A stretch of 64,000 bases of DNA from Promethearchaeota archaeon (GCA_030599585.1 JAUVNS010000001.1:62001-126000), one strand, 5' to 3'. Positions 9,615 through 19,300 are shown, counted from the stretch's first letter. Notes: a model not told the origin generated them from the letters alone. Numbers and translations are program-made.

Positions 9615-11729
9615 TCAAATGTACTTCTCTTTAAACTCTTTTAACTTTGCCAATACCTCGTCTCGTAAAGGACCAACGATTAATTTATCTGGCCATTTTG
9701 TTTTGAGATCTTTGGCAAACTGCATAAATTGATGCAATACCGGTCCAGGGGGAAATCGATCTTTCATATTTTCAATGAAATCTCCAAAGGTTCCTCCAGT
9801 TATGGTTTGATCTATTTTTTTAGATATACTTAAAAAAAGATCGTTAATAATTGCACTTTTTTCAGGACGCATAACCGAAACTGAACCACCAACACTTTTT
9901 TCTGTCTTATCTGATTGTATATTAGAAGAAGGAGCCAATTCTGAGCCTTTACGACCTTGAACAAGGATTTCTGGTTCATATCTTGGATATTCACCTTGTC
10001 CAGTACAACTATAATTAAGATTTAATGATTCATTTCCTTTTAACTCTGCAATCTTGACATGTAACTCAGATTCTTCCCCAATTTTAACAATTTCGTAATC
10101 TTTGATGTTGATATCAGTTAAATCGAAACCCTTAGGAATTTTATCTTTTACAATTATATTTTCTAGTTCTACATTTCCTTTATTCTGGAGCCTGACGCTG
10201 ATAGAAAACTCTCCATCAGAGATACCAGGTTTTATACTTTTAAGTGTTTTCAATTTTCGCTTTACATATCTTACTTTAATTTCTGGTTCAATATCTGGAG
10301 TTTTAATATACAGATTTCCTTCTAATGGGCTATTCATTTCTATTGTTACAGGAGTTTTGTAAAGCATTTCGGTAGGTGGGCGAGGATTTCTTGCTTTAAG
10401 AGGGTACGAAACGATTAATTTAGCATCTGCTTTAAACTCGCTAGATAAATTGAAAAGTTCGATAATGATTTGGTGTTTTTCATCTGGATTTTGATTATTT
10501 GGTTCAATTTGAAGCTTTTTTGTGAAATCTGTCCGAGAACTAATGTCAATCGCCCCCAATGTAAATCTTATCTGGTTTAACATAGGAGGAATAAAATCTT
10601 GGGGAATTTCATCTATTATATTAATTGTCCCTATATCTGAGGTGCCATTATTTACAATAATAATTTCTGATACCATATCAGTATTTGCGTACGCGTCAAC
10701 TTCTGCGGGATTAAGAGATTTATTTACAGTGGCGCTTAGAACGGGATAAACAGTAGATTCTTTATTAATTTCACCACACACTCTGGTGATAACAACGAAT
10801 AAAGGCGTGAATTCAATAACAGAACTTAATTCTGGAACATTCTTAGACTCAATTGGAAAATCAAAACTCCAAGATTGGTTTGGATTAAGCAAATGGTTAG
10901 GTGCTTGAGATACTACAGGTTCGATTCCTGTAGTGATTTTCTGTGAAACTTTAGCGCTCTCCAATTTTACTTGAAATTCCGACTCGTTAATAAACTCAAC
11001 ACTACAATCCCACATTCCTGGTTGAGTTCCTTCATCTCTGTCAATCCCGGACATTGAATCCGTAAGTCCTCGGACTTCTGGATTAACCAATGTTAATTTA
11101 TAATTATTAATTAAATAAGTTACATTTAAAGCGCCTAATGCTTTTACATCTGTATCCTTTAAATTTACAGTACATTTTAACACCAATTCAGCTCTTTGTT
11201 GTCCATCTAATGATATAATATCCCAATTCAAAGCCTTCTCCTCTCCATCCTCAGCAATACCTGCAATCCCAATGTTCGGATTAGCTAATTCAATTTCTTG
11301 GAAAAATGAGGGGATTTTTCTGTTCACTTTGATGTTTGATATAGGTATATCTAAAGGATTTGTTAGTATTAAACTCAGTTTACACTTATTCTCTGTTTCA
11401 AATAGAAATGTGTTATTTAATTTATCTGGCATAGAAATAGCAGTATCAAATATTTCAACGACTTTAAGAGAAGGTTCCTTTAAATTATGAATCTCGTATT
11501 CTTTTGAGTATTCTTGGTTTGGATTTAAAATTCCCACACTTAATTCTCTTGAATTAAATGTTGTATTAACAATCTCCTTTAAGTTGCATTCCAAATTCCA
11601 TAGTCGACTTTTCTGAGAAGGATTCTTTATTAGAATTTTTCCATTTCCTTTAATTTCTTTTTGATTTAGTTGACCATCTAAAAGAATTTTTTCATTTTCA
11701 GTAATATCTACAATTATTAAATCAGACAT
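9615..11729 (-). CDS. Large DUF11/CARDB-like beta-sandwich repeat protein without signal peptide
   Basis: A 704-residue protein with repeated Ig-like strands typical of DUF11-type domains, such as LKSIKPGISDGEFSISVRLQ followed by ENIIVKDKIPKGFDL, and earlier IIDEIPQDFIPPML. Such domains usually lie on the cell surface, yet the protein starts MSDLIIVDITENEKI with no signal sequence or anchor. The last 100 residues (from about 605) form a distinct helical segment (GDFIENMKDRFPPGPVLHQF). It may therefore be an intracellular structural protein, or be exported by another route. It is convergent with the upstream operon. Exact domain number is uncertain. Confidence 0.75.
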   Translation of the reverse strand: MSDLIIVDITENEKILLDGQLNQKEIKGNGKILIKNPSQKSRLWNLECNLKEIVNTTFNSRELSVGILNPNQEYSKEYEIHNLKEPSLKVVEIFDTAISMPDKLNNTFLFETENKCKLSLILTNPLDIPISNIKVNRKIPSFFQEIELANPNIGIAGIAEDGEEKALNWDIISLDGQQRAELVLKCTVNLKDTDVKALGALNVTYLINNYKLTLVNPEVRGLTDSMSGIDRDEGTQPGMWDCSVEFINESEFQVKLESAKVSQKITTGIEPVVSQAPNHLLNPNQSWSFDFPIESKNVPELSSVIEFTPLFVVITRVCGEINKESTVYPVLSATVNKSLNPAEVDAYANTDMVSEIIIVNNGTSDIGTINIIDEIPQDFIPPMLNQIRFTLGAIDISSRTDFTKKLQIEPNNQNPDEKHQIIIELFNLSSEFKADAKLIVSYPLKARNPRPPTEMLYKTPVTIEMNSPLEGNLYIKTPDIEPEIKVRYVKRKLKTLKSIKPGISDGEFSISVRLQNKGNVELENIIVKDKIPKGFDLTDINIKDYEIVKIGEESELHVKIAELKGNESLNLNYSCTGQGEYPRYEPEILVQGRKGSELAPSSNIQSDKTEKSVGGSVSVMRPEKSAIINDLFLSISKKIDQTITGGTFGDFIENMKDRFPPGPVLHQFMQFAKDLKTKWPDKLIVGPLRDEVLAKLKEFKEKYI

Positions 11730-11877
11730 TTTCTCTATAACCTTAATATGTTTTAAAAGTATTATTAAACAATTTTTTTTATATAAAAAAAATAAAGTTC
11801 AAAAATATAAGTTTTCGGAAATCAAAAATTTTTAAAAAATAAAAAAAAATAGAGATTAATTAAAAGTAAAAATACAT

Positions 11878-12153
11878 TTAGAGAGTTGGTAATATGGCTC
11901 CAAGTCCCATCAGGATTAAGAAAACTAGTAACATTGGTAAGATGAATAGAATAAATACTATATCGAAAATACCAAATATTAATCCTGCTATTGCCATCCC
12001 TTTAGATTCGTCCGCAATCAGGCCTACAATGCCAAGAACGATAGCCGCTCCTGGTAAATAGTAAAAACCAAAAGGAAGAGAACCTAACAAAAGCCATGCA
12101 AATAACCCTAATATCCCACAAAGTAAAGCGAGAATCCCAAAAAGTTTACCCAT
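11878..12153 (-). CDS. Small four-helix membrane protein, paralogue of the one at 29084
   Basis: A 91-residue hydrophobic protein beginning MGKLFGILALLCGILGLFAW. It shares with the 29084 gene the motif YYLPGAAI followed by G.IG, with the same helix order. I place the start at the ATG at 12153. The track's start (12162) is a GTG lying inside TTTAGTGAT, which is better read as the ribosome-binding site. The same TTTAGTGA element precedes the paralogue's ATG. The family resembles small DUF4190-like membrane proteins of bacteria and archaea. Function is unknown. Confidence 0.7.
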   Translation of the reverse strand: MGKLFGILALLCGILGLFAWLLLGSLPFGFYYLPGAAIVLGIVGLIADESKGMAIAGLIFGIFDIVFILFILPMLLVFLILMGLGAILPTL

Positions 12154-12290
12154 TTTTATCACTAAATTTAGTTTTTATTAGTTTTAATTTCTATGTAGAG
12201 TTTATTAATCTTTAATGAGTGCAAGATCTATAAAAATCTTAGTATAAATAAAAGGGTAAAAGAGTTAAAATATAGCCTAATTCTGTAAAT

Positions 12291-12986
12291 TTACTGTTCT
12301 GATCCACAATTTGGGCAAAATTTTGCTTCAAACGATATTTTTGTACCACAATGTGCGCAGAATTCCGGTCTTGGACTATATGAACTCTCTTGTTTTTTGA
12401 CACTTGTGGGTTCCTTCGTTATTTCTGAAGATTTGATCGATGGTTTGACCGATCCAGAAAAATTTGCTTTAATCTTAGAAACATCTTCAATAAGTTGTAC
12501 ATCATTTTTTCTTTTTTTCGAAAAGCTATTAGTTAGTACCCAAAAGATTATCATAGCCGGAACGAGTGCAATGATAAGAACCATGAAAATAATTATCGAG
12601 TATAGCGATCCAAAAATGCCCCACATCGACCCAAAAGATATCGGGATGATACCTACTACTACTAATACTCCTATGACTAAACCAATTGTAACTAAAATAG
12701 CAGAAGTTAGCGACATATAATACATCCAATCACTTGATCCTTCTAACATGTTTTCTTCAATGTTTCTCGATTGGTTAATGATGTAATTGATCCTTACTTT
12801 ATTCCCCGAGGTTGTGGTTCCAATTACGATAATATTATCTGATGGACTCAGAGTTGGTCTTTTTTTCGTTGAAAAACAATAATGTAAGTTATTTTGCGAG
12901 TCTTCTAACATAAAAGACAAATTTCCCGAATAGGATTTTGTGAAACTTTTAACCATTCCTTCCAAAACAATTGTGTGTTCAGACAT
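12291..12986 (-). CDS. Membrane protein with N-terminal OB-like domain and C-terminal zinc ribbon
   Basis: Three parts are visible in 231 residues. First, about 1-70 form a beta-rich stretch (VLEGMVKSFTKSYSGNLSFML) like a small OB fold. Second, two hydrophobic helices lie at about 85-112 and 120-150. Third, a linker ends in a classic zinc ribbon FCAHCGTKISFEAKFCPNCG. Both ends should face the cytoplasm with a hairpin through the membrane. Zinc-ribbon membrane proteins of this type are common and poorly understood in archaea. A nucleic-acid or protein-binding role for the OB-like part is a guess. Confidence 0.7.
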   Translation of the reverse strand: MSEHTIVLEGMVKSFTKSYSGNLSFMLEDSQNNLHYCFSTKKRPTLSPSDNIIVIGTTTSGNKVRINYIINQSRNIEENMLEGSSDWMYYMSLTSAILVTIGLVIGVLVVVGIIPISFGSMWGIFGSLYSIIIFMVLIIALVPAMIIFWVLTNSFSKKRKNDVQLIEDVSKIKANFSGSVKPSIKSSEITKEPTSVKKQESSYSPRPEFCAHCGTKISFEAKFCPNCGSEQ

Positions 12987-13122
12987 TTTGTTAAATCAAC
13001 TCGAAATTAATATTGAATAATGTTAAATTAATATCGTATGGTCTTAATTTATAAGAAATTTAAACTAATATTTAATTTTTTCAGCATAAAGTAGGTTGTG
13101 TTGGAATTATCATTTAGGATTC

Positions 13123-13695
13123 TTAACTTTTTCTCTCACGAAAACCATGTTCGTATAATTTATCTCGAATCTTTTTCATTCCGGGACAATCATCCCAATT
13201 TCCTTGGTAGTCACATTTAATACAATCCTTTTTAAGACGGTTTGCTCGAATGTAGGCTATTGCTCCAATTAGGAAATTAATTTCTAACAATGTAAGTATT
13301 TTTACGAATAATGGGAAAGGTAATAGAAATACGGAAACGAGATGTAATCCTACTCCTATTCCGTTAGAGGCTTTTGAGAATATCTTTAGGAATCGGTACT
13401 TGGTTAAACCTATAACGCTGAGGATTATAGGTATAAAAAAGATAGGTGAAATGAGATACATAATGATCAAATTGTATATGTTTAGGTCTATAAACAATAA
13501 AGTAAGAATGATAGTGATTATTATTACGGGATAGAAAGTAAAGCAACCAATACAGAGCCGCCGTTTTCCTAAGTGATATACATGGGCTGAGAACTCATCG
13601 CAATTTGGATGGTGCGATAACATGATTGGTTTAAAATCCGATAAAAGCAAGCGGAAACGAGAAAATTTATGTCTTATCTTTTTAAAAAACTTCAC
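13123..13695 (-). CDS. DUF2085-like cysteine-containing membrane protein
   Basis: A 190-residue protein with a basic N-terminus, a HHPNCDEFSAHVYHLGKRRLCIGC segment, then about four hydrophobic helices (roughly 50-72, 75-98, 108-130, 132-150), and a second Cys cluster CIKCDYQGNWDDCPG near the C-terminus. The His/Cys head followed by membrane helices resembles the DUF2085 family, though the match is by motif only. The Cys clusters probably bind metal. The listed start is a GTG overlapping AAGGTG. An ATG 24 codons further in (13623) is an alternative that begins directly at the His/Cys head. Confidence 0.6.
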   Translation of the reverse strand: MKFFKKIRHKFSRFRLLLSDFKPIMLSHHPNCDEFSAHVYHLGKRRLCIGCFTFYPVIIITIILTLLFIDLNIYNLIIMYLISPIFFIPIILSVIGLTKYRFLKIFSKASNGIGVGLHLVSVFLLPFPLFVKILTLLEINFLIGAIAYIRANRLKKDCIKCDYQGNWDDCPGMKKIRDKLYEHGFRERKS

Positions 13696-13800
13696 CTTGG
13701 TTTGTAAAGTATCCTCAAATATTTTTTCTGAAAATAAAATTACTTGAATCCAATCAAAATTAAAAAAAAAAGAATAGATTGTTATAAATAATATTCTAAT

Positions 13801-14019
13801 TTAATCTCTAACTACTAAATAGATGATGCAGCCTATACATCCTGTAACTAAAACTATTAATAACCAGACTGCTGCATTCATGTCTCTTTTCTTAGCGTCC
13901 TTATATACCCATATAGCGACTATTATTGCGATAATAAACCAGACTCCAGCCAAGATTAAGGGTAGTATCAATAAGAATCCTAACGCTCCAAAAGGATCAA
14001 ATGGGAAAGTAAATAACAT
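13801..14019 (-). CDS. Small PLDc_N-like membrane protein
   Basis: A 72-residue protein with two hydrophobic helices around the polar turn WVYKDAKKRDMNAAVW, ending YLVVRD. This pattern (V/YxDAKxRGM then a second helix and Y.L.R) is typical of the small phospholipase-D-nuclease N-terminal-like membrane domain found alone in many archaea and bacteria. No enzymatic role is expected. Confidence 0.7.
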   Translation of the reverse strand: MLFTFPFDPFGALGFLLILPLILAGVWFIIAIIVAIWVYKDAKKRDMNAAVWLLIVLVTGCIGCIIYLVVRD

Positions 14020-14155
14020 TTTTTTTTGCCTCAGTTTTGTTTTTATACTACAAATTTTTTAAATTTGTTGTAATTAACATAGTCATCGTGTTATTTAAAG
14101 ATGCTTATTTCCCAGCACTAACCCACTATTAAACTTATTACAATTCTTGAATTAA

Positions 14156-14170
14156 ATGCAATAATTGCAT
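14156..14170. promoter_or_regulatory. 15-base palindrome upstream of the propeller gene
   Basis: ATGCAAT-A-ATTGCAT is a perfect 7-1-7 inverted repeat lying 56 bases before the ATG at 14226, in the divergent interval with the gene at 14019. Position and symmetry suit an operator for a dimeric regulator. This is inference from symmetry alone. Confidence 0.35.
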
Positions 14171-14225
14171 GTAATTTCTCTTTGATAATAATATAAAATA
14201 ATAATAAAAACATCTGACTATTGAG

Positions 14226-15503
14226 ATGCCTCGGCAAATTTTAAATAAGAACCGTATTACATTTCTCTCTTTTGTAGTGTTGTTTTTAGTTTCAAATATA
14301 ACAATGTTTTCTATTTTTGTCGACAATAACATGATGCCTACTTATTTAGATGTAGATCGAAAAGCCAATGGAAACACCATGATTTCTACATTCAGTTTTT
14401 TAGAAGTATTGAATTATCCAAATAGAATGCTAAATCAGATTCCAGTAGAACCAAATAGTTCAGATCATAAAATCTTTGAAGTAGATCGATCAGGAAATAA
14501 AGTATGGGAGCTAATTGGCTTAGCGCAACCTCATGAGATTGAGGAATTACCGAATGGACATTTATTAATAGCCGATACTGGCTTTGATAGGGTAATAGAA
14601 ATCGATTATCCAAATAAAAATATAGTATGGGAATGGAAACCAGAGCACATTAATTGGACCAAGGTAAACCCACTCTGGGATTCTAGCCATTATTACAATG
14701 GGCCTCCAGCTTTTGATTGGACTCATCTAAACGATGTGGATTTTAAGCAGTACTCTACTTGGAACGCGTGTTTAATTTCAATTCGGAATTTTGATATGAT
14801 TGTAGAAGTTAACTATACTGCAGAAAAATTAGGTCCCAGTAATAATCCCGATAATATTGTGTGGTATTATGGGGATTATAAAAACCATTCAGTTCTACAA
14901 CGACAGCATAATCCGGATTATTTAAGTAATGGAAACATTATCATTGCTGATTCTGAAAATAATCGAATCATAGAGGTCAATTACACCACTAAAAAGGTAG
15001 AATGGGTATATCAAAGCGGATTAGATTGGCCAAGAGACGCAGATGAAATACTCAACGGAAATATTTTGATCACAGATTCGTTAAATAGTAGGGTCTTTAT
15101 AATTAATAAAGAGTCTAAAGCAATTTTATGGCAATTCAAAGGTGATTTAGTAAATCCATATGAAGCCGATATGCTCGACAATGGAAATATACTAATTGGT
15201 AATGGTATAGGAGGTGTTGTATATGAACTTAATAGAGATGGTGCCATAGTTTGGAAATATGGTTTGTCCTATTTAAAGAGTGTAGTGTACCTTAATTGTA
15301 TCATTACTGTGCTTATGTCGGGAGCGTTTTTATTTTTTCTATTTACCAAGAAAAACTGGAAAGCAGAGTTTACAAAAAGAAAATTAAGTTTTTCGATCAA
15401 ATCAGGGGTTTTAATAAGCCTCATTATAATTTCTATTACAGTATTACTCACTTATACTTCAATTACAATGTTGGTGTTCCGAATCTTGTTTAGTAGTAGA
15501 TGA
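14226..15503 (+). CDS. Membrane-anchored arylsulfotransferase-like beta-propeller protein
   Basis: A 425-residue protein with an N-terminal signal anchor (about 12-32) and one or two hydrophobic segments near the C-terminus (about 350-372 and 388-415). Between them are repeated blades of the type LPNGHLLIADTGFDRVIEID, LSNGNIIIADSENNRIIEVN and ILNGNILITDSLNSRVFIIN. These are characteristic of the arylsulfotransferase (ASST)/NHL-type propeller (inferred). The bulk should be outside the cell. Strict ASST catalysis is doubtful because I could not place its catalytic His and Arg residues, so a binding propeller is equally likely. The glycosyltransferase gene follows on the same strand after 74 bases. 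Confidence 0.75.
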   Translation: MPRQILNKNRITFLSFVVLFLVSNITMFSIFVDNNMMPTYLDVDRKANGNTMISTFSFLEVLNYPNRMLNQIPVEPNSSDHKIFEVDRSGNKVWELIGLAQPHEIEELPNGHLLIADTGFDRVIEIDYPNKNIVWEWKPEHINWTKVNPLWDSSHYYNGPPAFDWTHLNDVDFKQYSTWNACLISIRNFDMIVEVNYTAEKLGPSNNPDNIVWYYGDYKNHSVLQRQHNPDYLSNGNIIIADSENNRIIEVNYTTKKVEWVYQSGLDWPRDADEILNGNILITDSLNSRVFIINKESKAILWQFKGDLVNPYEADMLDNGNILIGNGIGGVVYELNRDGAIVWKYGLSYLKSVVYLNCIITVLMSGAFLFFLFTKKNWKAEFTKRKLSFSIKSGVLISLIIISITVLLTYTSITMLVFRILFSSR

Positions 15504-15577
15504 TGACTCAAATAATTATTAAATTTTGACTTACCTAAAAAAACTTAAGTATAGAGATGTAATTAAAGAACAATAAT

Positions 15578-17128
15578 ATGAGAATTAGAAACCCTTTTTC
15601 CATTCGAATCGCACTACATCTAATTCTATTATTATTACAATTACTATTTTGGAATTTCACCATAGACGATGCGTTTATCTCGTTTAGATACGCTAAAAAT
15701 CTTTTTTTCAATCAAGAAATGGTATTTAATGTAGGTGAGGCTCCCGTTGAAGGTTATTCGAATTTCTTATGGGTAATGTGGATGACGTTAAGTTTCGCTT
15801 TTAACATAGAAATTGTCTTTTTTTCCAAAGTTTCTGGATTGATTTTTTGTCATTTTAGCGTTGTAATCCTTTACAAATTAGCTTTTCGAATAAGTAAATC
15901 AAAAGATTCAAGCTGTCTGATAATTCTTTTTTATGTTTTAACTCCAAACATAGCTCTATGGTCAGTGGGTGGTTTAGAGACTTCCCTATTCTCCTGTCTT
16001 TTACTTGTATCCGTTTACTTTTTTATTCAAGATGTATCTGTTAGGAAAAATCGAATTGTTAAGCTATCACCTTTTTCTTTCCTGTTGTTAAGTTTAACGC
16101 GTCACGAAGGAGCAGTCTTATATACCCTAACATTGATTTTCTTTATTTATTTACTCATCAAGAGCAAAGAAATTGAAGTCAATAGACGAATCATTCTTCT
16201 TTTTTGTTATGGAGGAACATTTTTGCTTACATACGCACCATATTTTCTATGGAGAATCGCTTATTATAACAACATCCTCCCCCATACATTCGTAGCAAAG
16301 CAAACGGGTTTTGATTTATTGTTGTTTATGGGGCGATTGGTTTTTTATTTACCGTTAATAATCTTTCTATTACCTACTTTTCTCCTAATTATGCTATATT
16401 ATATTAAACGCTCCAATTACCGAATAAAGGATGTAATTCAACAGTATATTATTCTAATTATACTTTCATTATCAATTATAATCCTATTCTTAACAGCTTG
16501 GATGCCCGGATTTAGATTTACCGTGCCGATAATTCCATTAGTCTATTTACTACTACTGAAACCGCTTAATTTCATATTTACTACTTATAGAAACAAATTT
16601 AAACTCAGCATTTTGTCTAAGAACTTCAAATATATAACTGTAACAATAATTTGCGTATTAAGTTTCTCACAGATTTTTACATTCTATCCTTTCGTTGATT
16701 TTTATGGAACTGGAATCAACGATTGTAATATAGTTTTAGGAAAGTGGATTGACGAGAATTCATCAGAAAATGCATCTCTTGCCGTTTGGGATGCTGGAGC
16801 TATTCCATTTTATTCTAATATCCGCACAATAGATATATACCCCGATAGTTTACAAGATCTACATTTATATAATAATCCGGAGGATACAGATTATATTTTA
16901 GACCAAAATATAACTTTTCTTATATTGAATGACGAGTATTTTAGTTACATTAAAGCAGATGTTCGCTTTCTCAATAATTATCACTTAATATTTTTCGCCC
17001 AGTTCTATTATGCTGACAATTTCTACGGAAGAGATTATGTCTACCAAATGTATTTATTCAATGAATTTAATATCTCTGAATCAGCGATCAGCGCCTTGAT
17101 TAACTCTTCTAATAGATTTTACATTTAA
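15578..17128 (+). CDS. GT-C type membrane glycosyltransferase
   Basis: A 516-residue protein with about ten hydrophobic helices and an extracytoplasmic C-terminal domain (about 400-516). The first outer loop reads TIDDAFISFRYAKNL, followed by APVEGYSNFLWV. The acidic pair before an aromatic/Arg stretch is the hallmark of lipid-linked-sugar glycosyltransferases of the GT-C fold. The DDAFISFRYA/EGYSNFLW pattern matches a bacterial and archaeal family related to arabinofuranosyl- and mannosyl-transferases. It probably transfers a sugar from a polyprenyl-phosphate donor to a surface glycan or lipid. The stop lies 6 bases from the convergent nitroreductase stop. Confidence 0.82.
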   Translation: MRIRNPFSIRIALHLILLLLQLLFWNFTIDDAFISFRYAKNLFFNQEMVFNVGEAPVEGYSNFLWVMWMTLSFAFNIEIVFFSKVSGLIFCHFSVVILYKLAFRISKSKDSSCLIILFYVLTPNIALWSVGGLETSLFSCLLLVSVYFFIQDVSVRKNRIVKLSPFSFLLLSLTRHEGAVLYTLTLIFFIYLLIKSKEIEVNRRIILLFCYGGTFLLTYAPYFLWRIAYYNNILPHTFVAKQTGFDLLLFMGRLVFYLPLIIFLLPTFLLIMLYYIKRSNYRIKDVIQQYIILIILSLSIIILFLTAWMPGFRFTVPIIPLVYLLLLKPLNFIFTTYRNKFKLSILSKNFKYITVTIICVLSFSQIFTFYPFVDFYGTGINDCNIVLGKWIDENSSENASLAVWDAGAIPFYSNIRTIDIYPDSLQDLHLYNNPEDTDYILDQNITFLILNDEYFSYIKADVRFLNNYHLIFFAQFYYADNFYGRDYVYQMYLFNEFNISESAISALINSSNRFYI

Positions 17129-17134
17129 AACAAT

Positions 17135-17947
17135 TTAATCTAATTTTAACCCTTTAACCGGCTTGCGTGATCGTGGAGGAGCTCGTTTGAAGGTTATGTT
17201 AGGATATCCAATCATAAAAGCTCCAATACGTTTCCCTCTCACACCAGCTAATTTCATAATTTTCTTATTGTGCTGAGATGCAATATTAATAAAACCATTC
17301 CAACACGTACCTAAACCTAAAGATTGTGCTGCGAGTCTACCATACGTAATTATGATACCAATATTATGATCAGCAAGTTGCATATCAAACATGGATGATA
17401 CAAATATCACATGAGGAGCATCATGGAATAAGGGATTAGCATAATTTTTTTTCCGAGCTTCAAAAGATTCTCCATATTGTGCTCTCATGCCAAGTTTATT
17501 AAATAACGTGTCAATTACCTCATCTGATAAACTCTTTAATATCTCTTGATCAGATACAATCGCATACTTTTCATACCTGAGATTACTGGCTGTTGGAGCA
17601 TGTTGCATAAGATCCAGGACTTTTTTTAAGATATTCTTAGGCACTTCTTTCTTTTTGTACTGCCTTATAGAACGGTGACCTCTTAGAAATTTATACAGAT
17701 TATCGTAGGGTACGATTGAATCGAGTTTTTCAATCCCTTCAAAAGCGAAAGCCTCATCTCCAAAATCTTCGTAAATTATTGCATCTTGTGGACAAACTGC
17801 AATACAGTGCCCACAAAGCATACACATATTGTCTAAATCTTCAAAAAGGACATTATTTTTGGCTTCATCTAACGAATAAAATCGACACTCTTGAATACAC
17901 AAACGGCAACCATTACATCTTTCATAATCTATTCCCACGATCGGCAT
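17135..17947 (-). CDS. Nitroreductase-family flavoprotein with N-terminal two-[4Fe-4S] ferredoxin domain
   Basis: Residues 1-60 carry two ferredoxin Cys sets, CNGCRLCIQEC and CMLCGHCIAVCP, each sufficient for a [4Fe-4S] cluster. From about residue 85 a nitroreductase FMN domain follows, with RGHRSIRQYKKKEV at its start, HAPTASN, and LGTCWNGF. Fused ferredoxin-nitroreductases are common in anaerobes and pass electrons from ferredoxin to FMN and then to an unknown acceptor. Length (270) is typical. A second, ferredoxin-free nitroreductase is at 57405. Confidence 0.92.
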   Translation of the reverse strand: MPIVGIDYERCNGCRLCIQECRFYSLDEAKNNVLFEDLDNMCMLCGHCIAVCPQDAIIYEDFGDEAFAFEGIEKLDSIVPYDNLYKFLRGHRSIRQYKKKEVPKNILKKVLDLMQHAPTASNLRYEKYAIVSDQEILKSLSDEVIDTLFNKLGMRAQYGESFEARKKNYANPLFHDAPHVIFVSSMFDMQLADHNIGIIITYGRLAAQSLGLGTCWNGFINIASQHNKKIMKLAGVRGKRIGAFMIGYPNITFKRAPPRSRKPVKGLKLD

Positions 17948-18112
17948 AATTTTCCACGATTTGTATTTTTATAGAATATATTAAAGAATAGAATTTCTTT
18001 AAATTTTCGGGTTAATAATATTAGTATTTTGAAATTATATCAATGAAAAAGAATTGGCGTAATTTGAATCAACTGAGAATGATTTTTAAAGTGTCAAGAA
18101 TTTTAGAAAATT

Positions 18113-19222
18113 ATGATAAGTGATTTTTACGAAAAATTAGCTAAATTAGCAGTAAATTATGCCGTGGACGTAAAAAAGGGCCAACGAGTGGCTGTAGTAG
18201 GACCAACATTGGCTAAAGAACTCTTTCAAGCAATTTATGTAGAGGTTATAAAAGTGGGTGCTCATCCAACTTTGGTTCCTGATATCGAAGGAACTCAAGA
18301 ATTACTTTATAAATATGGTTCTGAAGAACAATTGGAATATGTTGATACCATCCAAAAAATGGTGATTAACGAATTTGACTGCCTTATTAGTATTTTTGCG
18401 GATTATAACCAGAAAAAACTGTCGTTAGTCGATCCAAAAAAGGTTGCTAAATCTCGAGGATCACCAGGACGTCGAGAAATGATGGGAATTTATATGGAAA
18501 GATACGCTAAAGGTGAATTGAATTGGGTTATAGTTCCTTTTCCGTGTAATGCATTTGCACAAGAAGCAAATATGGATCTTTTCTCGTACTTTGACTTTGT
18601 AAAAACCGCATTACTCTTAGATAAGGATGATCCCGTAAAAGAGTGGAAGGAAATTGAGAAGAAACAAGATAAACTCGTCGAAATTTTAGACAAAGTGGAA
18701 AAAATACAAGTTTTAGGGCAAGATACGGACTTAACTGTTTCAGTGAAGGGTAGAAAATGGATTAATTGCTGCGGACATAATAATTTACCTGATGGTGAGG
18801 TATATACAAGTCCTTTAGAAGATTCTGTTAATGGACACATAAGATTTACATATCCCGGAATTTATAGCGGTAGAGAAGTAGAAAATATATACTTAGAATT
18901 CAAAGATGGAATAGTTACCAAAGCTACTGCAGATAAGGCTGAGGACTTGCTTCATGAGTTAATTGCTATCGAAGGTGCTAAAATCCTTGGTGAATTCGCT
19001 TTCGGAACTAACTATGGTGTCACCGATTTTACAAAAAATATGTTGTTTGACGAAAAAATGGGAGGGACTATGCATTGTGCGTTAGGTGCAGGACCACCCG
19101 ATACAGGATCAACCAACAAAAGTGCGATTCACTGGGATATCCTTAAAGATATGAGCTTACCAGGTTCTAAGGTTATTGCTGACGGAAAAATTATTTACGA
19201 AGAGGGTAAGTGGAAGATTTAA
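18113..19222 (+). CDS. M29-family (AmpS/PepS-like) metallo-aminopeptidase with altered active site
   Basis: A 369-residue cytoplasmic protein co-linear with M29 aminopeptidases. Likely metal ligands are the Glu residues in DGEVYTSP and LGEFAFGTN, the His in GGTMHCALG, and His/Asp in SAIHWDI. Members of the family carry a catalytic Tyr seven residues after the first His (typically in YPETGG). Here that position is Pro (GAGPPDTGS). The enzyme may thus be altered or inactive as a peptidase although the metal site looks complete. The Tyr comparison is from my memory of the family. Confidence 0.85.
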   Translation: MISDFYEKLAKLAVNYAVDVKKGQRVAVVGPTLAKELFQAIYVEVIKVGAHPTLVPDIEGTQELLYKYGSEEQLEYVDTIQKMVINEFDCLISIFADYNQKKLSLVDPKKVAKSRGSPGRREMMGIYMERYAKGELNWVIVPFPCNAFAQEANMDLFSYFDFVKTALLLDKDDPVKEWKEIEKKQDKLVEILDKVEKIQVLGQDTDLTVSVKGRKWINCCGHNNLPDGEVYTSPLEDSVNGHIRFTYPGIYSGREVENIYLEFKDGIVTKATADKAEDLLHELIAIEGAKILGEFAFGTNYGVTDFTKNMLFDEKMGGTMHCALGAGPPDTGSTNKSAIHWDILKDMSLPGSKVIADGKIIYEEGKWKI

Positions 19223-19300
19223 ACAAATTCTATTTACTAATAAAACTTTTAACTAAATTTTCTCTTTTAATTTTAAATTGATTGATAAATTCGTAAAAAT

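Noticed and set aside
10913-10933. CTACAGG-TTCGATT-CCTGTAG, a perfect tRNA T-arm look-alike
   Set aside because: No matching acceptor, D or anticodon arm can be built around it, and it lies inside the intact DUF11-like gene.
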